Made by a program: the position numbers and the translations under genes. 64,000 nucleotides of DNA from contig CAZKQW010000009.1 of the NCBI GenBank assembly GCA_964555055.1, positions 62,001 through 126,000 on the forward strand, in the 5' to 3' direction. The stretch comes from GCA-016699445 sp964555055 (GTDB lineage Bacteria > UBA10199 > JACPAL01 > GCA-016699445). Shown here in pieces: positions 43,018-51,800 of this stretch. The stretch's first letter is position 1, and each line of letters starts with the position of its first letter. The notes beneath the pieces are model-generated. The model saw only the letters and a program-made list of their open reading frames with translations, was not told where the DNA came from and ran no database searches.

Positions 43018-44796
43018 ATGGGAAATTTTACCGTCTTCGCGACGGCCATTACGGCTTTGCGTTCGAATACGACGGCTCTCAGCGTCGTCTCCAACAATAT
43101 CGCGAACATCAACACGCCGGGATACTCGAGACAAACCGTCTCTTTGACCGCGAACCAAACCCAGACCTTCGGCGGTGAACAGATCGGTCGTGGCGTCAAC
43201 GTCACCGACATCGCGCGCTCCTACAGCAATTTCGCGGACCTCAGGGTCCGCAGTGCCGTTCAATCCCAAGGCTTCCAAAACGCCGTCTTCCGGAACGTGC
43301 GCCAAATCGAATCCGTCTTTAACGAATTAGACTCGGGCGGTCTCGCCGAGGCGATGACGCATTTCTTCGATGGTTTCGATGAAATCGCCAATGACCCTCA
43401 ATCCATCAACGCGCGCCAAAATGTTTTGAACCAAGCCCGCACGATGGTAAACTCCTTCCACTCCCTCTCTCAACATTTGGTGGATGACCGGGAGTTGATC
43501 GATGGTGACGTCCAGGATATCGTGACGAAGATCAACACGCTCTCCTCCGAAATCCATGATTTAACGATCCGCATCAACGCGGCCCTGGGAGAACCGAATT
43601 CCCTCAAGGACCAACGCATCCAAAAGGTCAAAGAGCTCGCCCAATATATCGACGTCAATTGCGTCGAAACCTCCGACAACGACTTCCAGGTTTACGTGGC
43701 GCAGGGAATCCTCCTCGTAAGTGGCATCCAACAATCCACTCTTTCGACTCAAGTTGATGATACTAATTCCGGATTGAGAAATGTCCTCCTATCCGTGGGT
43801 GCGGGTACGGGGACCGACATCACATCGAGGATCAACGGGGGCGAACTCCAAGGTCTCATCAACGTGCGCGACGACATCATTCCCGAGTATCAGGAACGGT
43901 TGGATCATTTGGCCTATAAACTAGCGACGGAGGTCAATAAACTGCATGCTGTAGGTTACGACCTGGACGGGGATACGAGTAACGACTTCTTCACAGATCT
44001 TTCGGTCTCCGCGACGGGGACAGACTTGGCGACAGAGCTGAGACGAACGGACGGAACGACCTTAGGCATCGAAGCCGGGGATACCATCTCCATCGGAGGG
44101 AATGTCGGGGCTACGGCTTTAGCGGCGACGATATCCGTTACGTCTTCCACGACTCTGGCGGATATCGCCTCTTCCCTGCAAGTCGCCCTTAGGGCCGCGG
44201 GAAATAATACGGAAACGGTGACTGTCCTCAGCGACGGGTCTTTGCGCGTGACGTCTGGAGCTGCCGCTATCACAAGCCTGGCTTTAAGTATTTCGGGGAA
44301 TACGACCTTCAACACGGCTTATACTTTTTCCACGCCGATCGCGGGAGGGGGAGGGACCGGTGATTCCGCGGATGTCAGCGTCGAAGGAGACGAGTCGGCC
44401 GCCAGCATCGCCTTGAGTTCGGATGTCGACGGTAGTCCCCGTAATATCGCGGCCGCCTCGACGAGCGGCACCGTTCCGGGAGGTAACGCCAATGCCTTGC
44501 TATTGGCGGCGCTAAAAGCCGGTAACGTGACGTTTCGGACCGGCAGCGACACGCTTCAGAAATACTATGGGAATCTTCTCGCTCAGATCGGAGCCGATTC
44601 CGCGGGATATCAGAGCCAATCGGACTTCGCGGATTCCGTCGTGAGGCAAGCCGAAGTCGAGAGAGAACGGATTTCCGGCGTGGCCATCGAGGAAGAACAA
44701 TTGGATTTGGTGAAGTATCAAGCGGCTTTCCAGGCCGCATCGCGCTTGGTGGGCGTGGCGGCGGACTTGCTGCAAAGCTTGATACAAATTTTCTAA
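43018..44796 (+). CDS. flgK: FlgK, hook-filament junction protein 1, with an inserted domain shared with FlgL
   Basis: The start at 43018 (MGNFTVFATAITALRSNTTA followed by LSVVSNNIANINTPGYSRQT) drops 53 non-homologous residues and gives 592. The C-terminal axial helix reads EEEQLDLVKYQAAFQAASRL. Residues about 352-456 (GDTISIGGNVGATALAATIS ... NTTFNTAYTF) form an extra domain that is also present in FlgL. The 179-bp gap before it contains a perfect 7-bp inverted repeat (CATCGGC/GCCGATG) and a small hairpin, but no convincing promoter. Confidence 0.95.
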   Translation: MGNFTVFATAITALRSNTTALSVVSNNIANINTPGYSRQTVSLTANQTQTFGGEQIGRGVNVTDIARSYSNFADLRVRSAVQSQGFQNAVFRNVRQIESVFNELDSGGLAEAMTHFFDGFDEIANDPQSINARQNVLNQARTMVNSFHSLSQHLVDDRELIDGDVQDIVTKINTLSSEIHDLTIRINAALGEPNSLKDQRIQKVKELAQYIDVNCVETSDNDFQVYVAQGILLVSGIQQSTLSTQVDDTNSGLRNVLLSVGAGTGTDITSRINGGELQGLINVRDDIIPEYQERLDHLAYKLATEVNKLHAVGYDLDGDTSNDFFTDLSVSATGTDLATELRRTDGTTLGIEAGDTISIGGNVGATALAATISVTSSTTLADIASSLQVALRAAGNNTETVTVLSDGSLRVTSGAAAITSLALSISGNTTFNTAYTFSTPIAGGGGTGDSADVSVEGDESAASIALSSDVDGSPRNIAAASTSGTVPGGNANALLLAALKAGNVTFRTGSDTLQKYYGNLLAQIGADSAGYQSQSDFADSVVRQAEVERERISGVAIEEEQLDLVKYQAAFQAASRLVGVAADLLQSLIQIF

Positions 44797-44811
44797 CCAG
44801 GGAGGGGCGAT

Positions 44812-46098
44812 ATGCCCGTCGAGAGAATCACTTTCAGCGCCCAGCAGTCTTTAATTCGGGATTACCTCCTCAAAGCCCAAAGGGACTATAATAAGATTTC
44901 GGTCTCCGCGACGACCGGTAAGAAGGTCAACATCCTTTCGGATGACCCGGCCAACCTCAGCCGTATTCTCTCCTTAAGGTCTCAAGTCAGCGCCCAGGAC
45001 CAATATGGGTTTAATTTAACGCACTCTCGCAGCGTTCTAGAGTATACGGACTCGCGGTTGGGTCAGATGGCGGATGTATTAGGGCGCATTCGAAATATCG
45101 CCTTAGAGGGAAATAACTCCACATCCTCATCGACGGCCTTATCCGAATTGGTAGACGAGATCAGTAATCTAAAAACCGAATTCGTCGGCTACGCCAACTC
45201 CCAATTCGAGAATAAATACATATTTTCGGGAACGGCGACGAATACCCAACCTTTTACGGGATCCACCGTCTCTTTCGCAGGGAACACGACGGCTATCTAC
45301 GCTCAACTGACGCAAACCCTCCAAATGCAGATGAACCTCGACGGTAACGCGCTTTTGATGGGGAATAAGGCGACGGCGACGGGAACCACCACGGCTTTGA
45401 ATCTTCGGGATAGCGGTGACGTCAGCTTAGGTCTGGCTGCGGGGGATACGATCACGATCGGGGGAACGGTCGGTGCCACGGCTTTGAATACGACGATTAC
45501 CGTCAGCTCCTCCACGACATTATCGAGCATCGCGTCGTCTCTTCAAACGGCTCTGAGAGCGGCTGGAGACAATACCGAGACGGTCTCGGTCACCGGCAGT
45601 GGCACCCTGCAGGTGACGTCAGGTGCCGGCGCCATCACCGGGCTGACGTTGAGCGTCTCCGGAAATACGACGTTCAACACCGCCATGACGTTTGCGACGC
45701 CCATCGCAGGCGGGGGGGCAACCGGAGCTTCGGCGGCTCTTTTAAGCGGGACCGGAGAAGATATCTTTAACGTCATCGACAGCCTTTCCACAGCATTATC
45801 CGACCGGGATGCGACGGATTTCGCCACGCACCTCCAAAGATTGGACAACGCGCTGATCCAGATCAACGAAGCCCGGGCGACGGTCGGTGGCCGGTTGCAG
45901 CAAGTGGATTCGACGGAAAACTTCCTTTCCTCCGAACGCGTCCGCATTTTGGACCAACTCTCCCTCATCGAAGACGCCGACGCCACGGATGTCTACACGA
46001 AGCTCGCCAATAAAGAGACGGTTTTACGCCTCGTCTTCCAAAGCGCTTCGAAAGTCCTCTCCACACTGTCCAGTTTAAGCTTGAACCTGAATGGATAA
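44812..46098 (+). CDS. flgL: FlgL, hook-filament junction protein 2, with an inserted domain shared with FlgK
   Basis: 428 residues. The N-terminal flagellin-like region (ILSDDPANLSRILSLRSQVS, EGNNSTSSSTALSELVDEIS) and the C-terminal helix (VYTKLANKETVLRLVFQSAS) are those of FlgL. Residues about 210-308 (GDTITIGGTVGATALNTTIT ... NTTFNTAMTFATPI) match the FlgK insertion at about two of every three residues. FlgL joins FlgK to the filament. It overlaps the next gene by 8 bp. Confidence 0.94.
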   Translation: MPVERITFSAQQSLIRDYLLKAQRDYNKISVSATTGKKVNILSDDPANLSRILSLRSQVSAQDQYGFNLTHSRSVLEYTDSRLGQMADVLGRIRNIALEGNNSTSSSTALSELVDEISNLKTEFVGYANSQFENKYIFSGTATNTQPFTGSTVSFAGNTTAIYAQLTQTLQMQMNLDGNALLMGNKATATGTTTALNLRDSGDVSLGLAAGDTITIGGTVGATALNTTITVSSSTTLSSIASSLQTALRAAGDNTETVSVTGSGTLQVTSGAGAITGLTLSVSGNTTFNTAMTFATPIAGGGATGASAALLSGTGEDIFNVIDSLSTALSDRDATDFATHLQRLDNALIQINEARATVGGRLQQVDSTENFLSSERVRILDQLSLIEDADATDVYTKLANKETVLRLVFQSASKVLSTLSSLSLNLNG

Positions 46099-46600
46099 CC
46101 CGAAGATCCAGGTCATTTCCTTGAACAACGGCTTATGGGACCGATGGTGCGATTGGTTTTTGGACGTCTATTTTTCCGCCGTCGAACAGGAAATTCAAAA
46201 AGGAGCATCCCACGCTTGGCGTCGCGTCGATCGAACCCGGCGAAGCGAACTGAAAGCCGCGTTTCAATGCTTATTATCGAGGCCTGATGAAGTCATCCTT
46301 CAATTCGCCTTCATGGAGGATGAACCGATCGGTTACTTTTTAGGCTTGGTCAAGGAATGCGTGGCGGAGATACCCGCGAAAGTGGGTTATATCAACGGAC
46401 TGTACGTCGATCCTTCACGAAGACGACTCGGCGTGGCGAGCCGTCTCCTCGAGAGCGGCTTAAGATGGTTCCAAACTTTTGGAATTTTCCATTATGAGCT
46501 GTACGTGGCCCTCCGAAGCGACGACTCCCGCATTTTTTGGGAAAAGAAGGGGTTTTCTCCCAGCGAACAAGTCATGAACCTATCCTTAACTCCTTCCTAA
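46091..46600 (+). CDS. GNAT-family N-acetyltransferase
   Basis: 169 residues. The acetyl-CoA binding part reads YINGLYVDPSRRRLGVASRL followed by LESGLRWF, the Q/RxxGxG/A motif in the form RRRLGVA. The C-terminal EKKGFSPSEQVM fits the last strand. It overlaps flgL by 8 bp and shares its transcript, which suggests a role linked to flagella, for instance modifying an axial protein or a sugar precursor, but no substrate can be told. Convergent with the next gene, which it overlaps by 4 bp. Confidence 0.85.
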   Translation: MDNPKIQVISLNNGLWDRWCDWFLDVYFSAVEQEIQKGASHAWRRVDRTRRSELKAAFQCLLSRPDEVILQFAFMEDEPIGYFLGLVKECVAEIPAKVGYINGLYVDPSRRRLGVASRLLESGLRWFQTFGIFHYELYVALRSDDSRIFWEKKGFSPSEQVMNLSLTPS

Positions 46601-47331
46601 AAAAGTAGCTGCGATACGGCGCTGGGTTGTATGTCCTTGTGGAGGCGCCTCATTTCATTGGCCGTTTCCCCACGAAAAAGGCTTTCGATCATCTTGAGGA
46701 CTTCGTCCTCGTCGGGAACATTGATGGGAACGGACTCCGATTTTTCGACGGTGTCCGACGAGTAGCGTTTGGCGATTTCCATAAGCACTCCTTGGTAATT
46801 TTGGCTTCTTTTGATGGTGTCCCGGATGAACTCCTGGACTTCCCGTGTGCCGATGGTGTCGGCTCTCGCGAAATATTTCATGATGTCTATCCTTTCGTGG
46901 GATTCGGATTGGACGAGTTGGATTTTCTTTCGGTTGATATTCATGATCTCCTCTTCGGTTTTTCCCTCCTCGTCTTGGAGGCGATTCTTTAAATGGTGTT
47001 CGAAGAGCTGAAGGTTCACTTGAAGGCGGTCGTAACGGCTTTGGATGTCTTTAAGAAGGAGTGTTTGGGGAGTTTTCAACTCCGGAAGGGATTCTAAAGA
47101 AACCGTCGATGCGTGTTTTTCAAAGGTTTGAACGAGTTTTTTCAAGTCCTCTTGAAGCCCTTGGCTCAAATCGTAGATTTCCGCTTTTTTAATGAGAGCT
47201 AAGGAAGCGTCGATCTCGCGGCTCTGGAGGGCGATGGAGCGGTGCAGGTGGATGTCATTGATATCGAGGCTTTCGACCCAATACCCATCCAAGTCCTGCG
47301 GCGGTATGATGTTGTTTCCATGCGGGTTCAT
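46597..47331 (-). CDS. Coiled-coil protein of unknown function between flgL and motA
   Basis: 244 residues without signal peptide or membrane helix, dominated by coiled coil (about residues 60-150: LKKLVQTFEKHASTVSLESL, RLQVNLQLFEHHLKNRLQDE). I do not recognise it. It is the only minus-strand gene between flgF and motAB. The helical profile could fit an export chaperone or motility adaptor; this is inferred from position only. Confidence 0.75.
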   Translation of the reverse strand: MNPHGNNIIPPQDLDGYWVESLDINDIHLHRSIALQSREIDASLALIKKAEIYDLSQGLQEDLKKLVQTFEKHASTVSLESLPELKTPQTLLLKDIQSRYDRLQVNLQLFEHHLKNRLQDEEGKTEEEIMNINRKKIQLVQSESHERIDIMKYFARADTIGTREVQEFIRDTIKRSQNYQGVLMEIAKRYSSDTVEKSESVPINVPDEDEVLKMIESLFRGETANEMRRLHKDIQPSAVSQLLF

Positions 47332-47481
47332 AAATCACCTTAAAGCGGTCGGTTTGCTTCCTGTTTCTTCCGACCTGACTCCCTCGCTATTTATTACTAC
47401 GGCCAAAATCGGCGGAACTTAAGTCGTCTTTGGAAATAGTGTCTTCTCCCGCAGGTGTTCAAAAAAACGCATACATGTCTT

Positions 47482-47508
47482 TAAGCTACCCTCGGAAATA
47501 GCCGTTGA
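47482..47508 (+). promoter_or_regulatory. sigma-28-type promoter of motAB
   Basis: TAAG-N15-GCCGTTGA (preceded by T) matches the FliA consensus TAAA-N15-GCCGATAA at 3 of 4 and 6 of 8 positions with exact spacing, the best of the set. The predicted start is near 47515, followed by AACGGGA as ribosome-binding site and the motA ATG at 47531. Confidence 0.62.
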
Positions 47509-47530
47509 AGTGGATGAAACGGGAATCCCT

Positions 47531-48316
47531 ATGGATATAGCGACAGTTATCGGCTGGGTATTGGCGATGATCGGAATCATTGGAGGTTTGATTCTGGAAG
47601 GCGGAAATATCGGCCAGCTCACGCAACCTACGGCCTTTATGATCGTCATGGGGGGGACCATAGGAGCCGTCATGGTGCAGTTTCCCATGAGCACGTTTTT
47701 GGCGGGCGTCAAAGCCTTCGGGACCATTGTGATGCCTAAAGGTCTAAAGCCCATGGTGGTCATCGAAGATCTGGTAAAATACGCCACCAAAGCCCGGAAA
47801 GAAGGCATCATCTCCTTGGAGGCCGAAGTGAAGGCGATCAAGGATGAATTCCTGAAAAAGGCCCTGACGATGGCGATCGACGGCGCGGACCCGAAAGAAT
47901 TGAAACATACCTTAGAGACGGAACTGGGATACATCGAAGCTGAAGGAGCTCTCCCGGCGAAGGTGGCCGAAGCGGCAGGAGGCTATGCGCCCACGATCGG
48001 CATCATCGGAGCCGTCATGGGGCTGATCCAGGTCATGGGGCATTTGGATAACATCGAAGAAGTCGGTCACGGAATCGCCGTCGCCTTCGTGGCTACCATC
48101 TATGGCGTGGCTTTTTCGAACATCGTCTTCCTACCGGCCGCCGGTAAGATCACGCTGGCCCACAAGAAGGCCATGGTGGTGAAGGAAATGATCATCGAAG
48201 GCGTCGTGATGATCGTGGAAGGCGTCAACCCCATGGTGATCCGCGATAAGTTGAGCGGATTCATCGTCGATAAAGGTAAGGCACCCAAGGGCGGGGCCAA
48301 AGAAGAGAAAAAATAA
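47531..48316 (+). CDS. motA: MotA/PomA-like stator subunit
   Basis: The start at 47531 (MDIATVIGWVLAMIGIIGGL) is behind AACGGGA and gives 261 residues, short like PomA and the MotA of related groups. Four membrane segments, the cytoplasmic loop (EDLVKYATKARKEGIISLEA followed by EVKAIKDEFLKKALTMAIDG) with the conserved charged residues that contact FliG, and the conserved Pro in YAPTIGIIGAVMGLIQVM are all present. Forms the ion channel with MotB. Confidence 0.95.
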   Translation: MDIATVIGWVLAMIGIIGGLILEGGNIGQLTQPTAFMIVMGGTIGAVMVQFPMSTFLAGVKAFGTIVMPKGLKPMVVIEDLVKYATKARKEGIISLEAEVKAIKDEFLKKALTMAIDGADPKELKHTLETELGYIEAEGALPAKVAEAAGGYAPTIGIIGAVMGLIQVMGHLDNIEEVGHGIAVAFVATIYGVAFSNIVFLPAAGKITLAHKKAMVVKEMIIEGVVMIVEGVNPMVIRDKLSGFIVDKGKAPKGGAKEEKK

Positions 48317-48321
48317 CTTAA

Positions 48322-49368
48322 ATGTCGAAAAAACATAAACATGAAGAACATGTGAACCATGAGCGGTGGCTCGTCTCCTACGCGGATTTCATCACCTTGC
48401 TTTTCGCGTTTTTCGTCGTTCTTTTTTCTTCTTCTCAAGTCGACCGATCCAAGACCAACAAAATGGCCCTGGCCATGGAAGCGGCTTTCGAGGAGTTTTC
48501 CATCTTTAAAGAGGGAGGCGGGGAATTGGACGTGCTGAATATGAACCGCACTCCGGAGGCTAATGACGACGGGTCGGGAAAGAGAAGTTCTTACGATCCG
48601 ACGCATTTTTTCAAGTCCGCTGACGAGATCAATACGGGGGATGCCACGGCAGGGACCGGGCAAGGCTATGGCTTCGACGAGACGGGGAAGCCGATCGATG
48701 AAGGAATGGCCTTCTCTCGGGCGACGCGCGACCTCATGACGCTTTTGGATCGTCTGAAACTGCAAAGTGCGGTTTCCGTGACGAAGGATGAAGATGGGAT
48801 CACCATCAGCATGAACGAGTCCGGAGTCTTCGATTCCGGTTCTAAGGATTTGTCGAAGAAATCGGAAGAAGTCTTGCGAGGCATCGGCGCGATTTTAACC
48901 CGCCTGCCTCATAACGAAGTTCGCGTGGAAGGTAATACCGATAATCAAAGCAATTGGAGTAACACCAATTGGGATCTGTCCGCGGCGCGCGCGACGAGCG
49001 TCGTGAAATGGTTTTTAGGGAATTTCAAACTCGATCCGGCCCGATTCGCGGCCGTCGGCTATGGTGAATACCATCCCGTAGCGGATAACGCGACGGAAGA
49101 GGGGCGTAAGAAGAACCGCCGCGTGGACATCGTCATTGTCTCCTTGAAAGACAAGCTCAAGAAGCCGGAAAGTCTTACGGAGGCTTCGGCTGGAGAAAAT
49201 CCGACTTCTGGAACGAGGTTCCGAAACCCTTATCTTTTGAATGACGAAGTCAAGGTCGCGAAGCCCTTGGCGGTGGTGGATTCCTCTTCGGAGCCCGCTC
49301 CCGAAGTCCCAGTCCCGTCGGAACCCCCTCCCGCGCCACCGACGGCTCCAGAGCCGTCCCATCACTAA
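48322..49368 (+). CDS. motB: MotB-like stator subunit
   Basis: 348 residues. The membrane helix with the ion-binding Asp is at residues 19-37 (SYADFITLLFAFFVVLF, D22). The OmpA/MotB peptidoglycan-binding domain is at about 200-275 (VEGNTDNQSNWSNTNWDLSA, then VGYGEYHPVADNATEEGRKK followed by NRRVDI). The C-terminal 70 residues are a Pro/Glu-rich tail of unknown role. It starts 5 bp after motA. A His-rich cytoplasmic lead (KKHKHEEHVNHE) is unusual. Whether H+ or Na+ is used cannot be told from the sequence. Confidence 0.94.
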   Translation: MSKKHKHEEHVNHERWLVSYADFITLLFAFFVVLFSSSQVDRSKTNKMALAMEAAFEEFSIFKEGGGELDVLNMNRTPEANDDGSGKRSSYDPTHFFKSADEINTGDATAGTGQGYGFDETGKPIDEGMAFSRATRDLMTLLDRLKLQSAVSVTKDEDGITISMNESGVFDSGSKDLSKKSEEVLRGIGAILTRLPHNEVRVEGNTDNQSNWSNTNWDLSAARATSVVKWFLGNFKLDPARFAAVGYGEYHPVADNATEEGRKKNRRVDIVIVSLKDKLKKPESLTEASAGENPTSGTRFRNPYLLNDEVKVAKPLAVVDSSSEPAPEVPVPSEPPPAPPTAPEPSHH

Positions 49369-49415
49369 TTTTTGTTTGATTAATCGAATCCCAAGCGCCA
49401 TGAAATGGCGGTCGC

Positions 49416-49488
49416 GCGCCCGTAGCTCAGTGGATAGAGCATCTGCCTTCTAAGCAGAGGGTCGCAGGTTCGATTCCTGCCGGGCGCA
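49416..49488 (+). tRNA. tRNA-Arg (anticodon TCT)
   Basis: A complete cloverleaf: acceptor GCGCCCG/CGGGCGC, D arm GCTC/GAGC, anticodon stem TCTGC/GCAGA with loop CTTCTAA, T arm GCAGG/CCTGC with loop TTCGATT. The anticodon TCT decodes AGA. CCA is not encoded. It marks the border between the flagellar locus and the non-flagellar region. Confidence 0.97.
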
Positions 49489-49552
49489 CACAATTTGCGG
49501 CCGGAGATTTTATTCGCATTATTCGTAGTATGCTCTTTGGGAAGCGGACTCT

Positions 49553-50218
49553 ATGCTCAAACTATTAAAAGGCGTCGTTGATTTCCATGAAAACATCCTA
49601 CCCACCGTGCAGGAGAAGTTCCGGGAATTGGCGCAGGGGCAAAAACCGGATGCCTTGGTCGTATTTTGCTCGGATAGCCGCGTCGCCTTTAATCTCTTCG
49701 CTTCCACTGATCCTGGCGACGTCTTCGTCTTAAGAAATCCGGGAAATTTGATCCCCCCTTGCGAAAAGGGTTTAGTTCCCTCCGCGGCGGCGGCTTCCAT
49801 TGAGATCTCCGTAAACCTGTTAAACGTTGGGGATGTTATCGTCTGTGGCCATTCTCGCTGTGGAGCGATGCAAGCACTCGTGGATCACGAACAAGATTCC
49901 CCTTTTCTGAAGGAATGGGTCAAGCACGCTCACGGGGCCCGTGGGTACTTTTCTAAGATCGACTTCGTCCAAGGTCTCTCCGAACAAGACCGACTTTCCC
50001 AAGCCAATGTCCTGCTACAGATCGATCATTTATTGAGCTATCCCCAAGTGCGAAAACGGGTAGAAGCGAAGAGTCTGCGAATCCACGGATGGTGGTTCGA
50101 TATCGTGGACGGGAATGTCTTTTCCTATGAAGGGGAGGGCGGGAATTTCCAATTGATCGATCGAGCCCTGTCCGAAAAAATCCAAAAAAGGCTTATTGAG
50201 CCTCTTGTTCGTAGTTGA
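49553..50218 (+). CDS. Beta-class carbonic anhydrase
   Basis: 221 residues. The zinc site is complete: C39 with the catalytic dyad D41-R43 (VVFCSDSRV), and H100 and C103 in VIVCGHSRCGAM. This is the usual bacterial beta-carbonic anhydrase that interconverts CO2 and bicarbonate. Single gene behind the tRNA. Its 3' end overlaps that of prfC by about 25 bp in a convergent arrangement, so no terminator is present between them. Confidence 0.95.
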   Translation: MLKLLKGVVDFHENILPTVQEKFRELAQGQKPDALVVFCSDSRVAFNLFASTDPGDVFVLRNPGNLIPPCEKGLVPSAAAASIEISVNLLNVGDVIVCGHSRCGAMQALVDHEQDSPFLKEWVKHAHGARGYFSKIDFVQGLSEQDRLSQANVLLQIDHLLSYPQVRKRVEAKSLRIHGWWFDIVDGNVFSYEGEGGNFQLIDRALSEKIQKRLIEPLVRS

Positions 50219-51800
50219 TGAGACTTGAGTAAAAGGCGACGCGCGGGTTTTTCGTGGCGATATAATCCTTTTCCCATTCGCTCTTGAACAGCATGACCGG
50301 GTATCCGCGGACATCGAAGACGATATGCGATTGGTATTGGCGGAAAAAATCCTCCATCACTTGCTTGTCGGGGCAGTGGTACCAACGCGAGAACTCGTAG
50401 CCTAACGGAAGGAAGTTCGCGTCGGCCCCGTATTCGTTCAGGAGGCGGAATTTCACGACCTCCAGTTGGAGTTGGCCGACGACGCCGATCAAAAGGTCCG
50501 AATTTTGTTTCCTTCGGAATACCTGCGACGTTCCTTCCTCGGAAAGCTGTTCGAGCCCCTTTTGGAGCTGCTTGCTCTTGATGGGATTCTTCAGCTCAAC
50601 GCGGCAAAAGATGTCGGGGGCGAATTGCGGGATTCCCGTGAATTTCAGCGTCTCGCCCATCGTCAGCGCGTCGCCGATCATGAAGTTCCCCGTGTCGCGC
50701 AATCCGATGATGTCGCCGGCGAAGGCCTCGTCGACGTTCTTCCGTTCCTGCGACATGAATTGGATGGCGTTATTGAGGCGCATCGTCTTGCCTTGCCTCA
50801 CATGGTAGACCGACATGCCTTGTTCGAAGCGTCCGGAACAGATGCGGATGAAGGCGCAACGGTCCCGGTGCTTCGGGTCCATGTTCGCCTGGATCTTGAA
50901 GACGAGGCCGGTGAAGTTCTTTTCTTCCGGGAGGACCTCGCGCGTTTCGGCGGGCCGCGGTCGGGGCGACGGCGCATGGCCCACGAAATGGTCCAGTAGT
51001 TCTTGGATGCCGAAATTATTCACGGCCGATCCGAAGAAGACGGGGCTCAAGCGGCCTTCCAAGTAGGCCTGCGTGTCGAACCGTTCCCCCGCGCCGGCTC
51101 CTAAGACGAGCTCCAGATCCTCATGGAGCTTCGCTAAGAACTCCTCGGGGATCCTTTCCTTAAGGCGGGGATCGTTCAGATCCCGGATGATCTCTTGTTC
51201 GAAATCCGTCGTCTTGTGGTTAGGATCGAAGAGACGGATTTGTTTCTTCAAAATATCGTAAACCCCGTGAAAACGCTTCCCTTGGCCGATGGGCCAAGAC
51301 GCCGGGAAGCAGGGGAGATTCAGGACTTTTTCGATTTCGTCCAAAAGTTCGAAAGGATCCCGTCCTTCGAGATCCATCTTGTTCATGAAGGTCATGATGG
51401 GGAGTTTACGGTCGCGACAGACTTGAAAAAGCTTTTTCGTTTGCGTCTCGATACCCTTGGAGGAATCGATGATCATGAGGGCGCTATCGACGGCCGTGAG
51501 AACCCGATACGTGTCTTCGCTGAAGTCTTGGTGCCCCGGGGTGTCGAGAAGATTGATTTCATGGCCCGCGTAATGGAACTGCATGACCGACGAGGTGACC
51601 GAGATGCCGCGCTGCTTCTCGATTTCCATCCAGTCGGAGGTGGCGAAGTGGCTCGCCCTCTTAGCCTTGACCATGCCCGCCATATGGATGGCGTTCCCGA
51701 AAAGGAGAAGCTTCTCCGTAATCGTCGTCTTCCCGGCATCCGGGTGGGAGATGATGGCGAAGGTCTTGCGGCGGAGGATTTCTTGAGTGAGATTTTCCAT
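50193..51800 (-). CDS. prfC: Peptide chain release factor 3 (RF3)
   Basis: 535 residues from the ATG at 51800, whose A is also the last base of the preceding stop (TGATG). G1 reads ISHPDAGKTTITEKLLLFG; the RF3 features GISVTSSVMQF, LLDTPGHQDFSEDTYRVLTA and MTFMNKMDLEGRDPFELLDE follow. RF3 is a GTPase that removes RF1/RF2 after termination. The TGATG overlap with a DUF4143 ATPase is unusual for this housekeeping gene. Confidence 0.97.
   Translation of the reverse strand: MENLTQEILRRKTFAIISHPDAGKTTITEKLLLFGNAIHMAGMVKAKRASHFATSDWMEIEKQRGISVTSSVMQFHYAGHEINLLDTPGHQDFSEDTYRVLTAVDSALMIIDSSKGIETQTKKLFQVCRDRKLPIMTFMNKMDLEGRDPFELLDEIEKVLNLPCFPASWPIGQGKRFHGVYDILKKQIRLFDPNHKTTDFEQEIIRDLNDPRLKERIPEEFLAKLHEDLELVLGAGAGERFDTQAYLEGRLSPVFFGSAVNNFGIQELLDHFVGHAPSPRPRPAETREVLPEEKNFTGLVFKIQANMDPKHRDRCAFIRICSGRFEQGMSVYHVRQGKTMRLNNAIQFMSQERKNVDEAFAGDIIGLRDTGNFMIGDALTMGETLKFTGIPQFAPDIFCRVELKNPIKSKQLQKGLEQLSEEGTSQVFRRKQNSDLLIGVVGQLQLEVVKFRLLNEYGADANFLPLGYEFSRWYHCPDKQVMEDFFRQYQSHIVFDVRGYPVMLFKSEWEKDYIATKNPRVAFYSSLINYEQEAQ

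Noticed and set aside
49396..49410. Small hairpin CGCCAT-GAA-ATGGCG between motB and the tRNA as a terminator
   Set aside because: The stem has only 6 bp and no T-run follows.
49416..49488. tRNA-Arg as the attachment site of an integrated element covering 49.5-64 kb
   Set aside because: No integrase gene and no repeated copy of the tRNA 3' end was seen in the window; the next genes are housekeeping-like (carbonic anhydrase, prfC).
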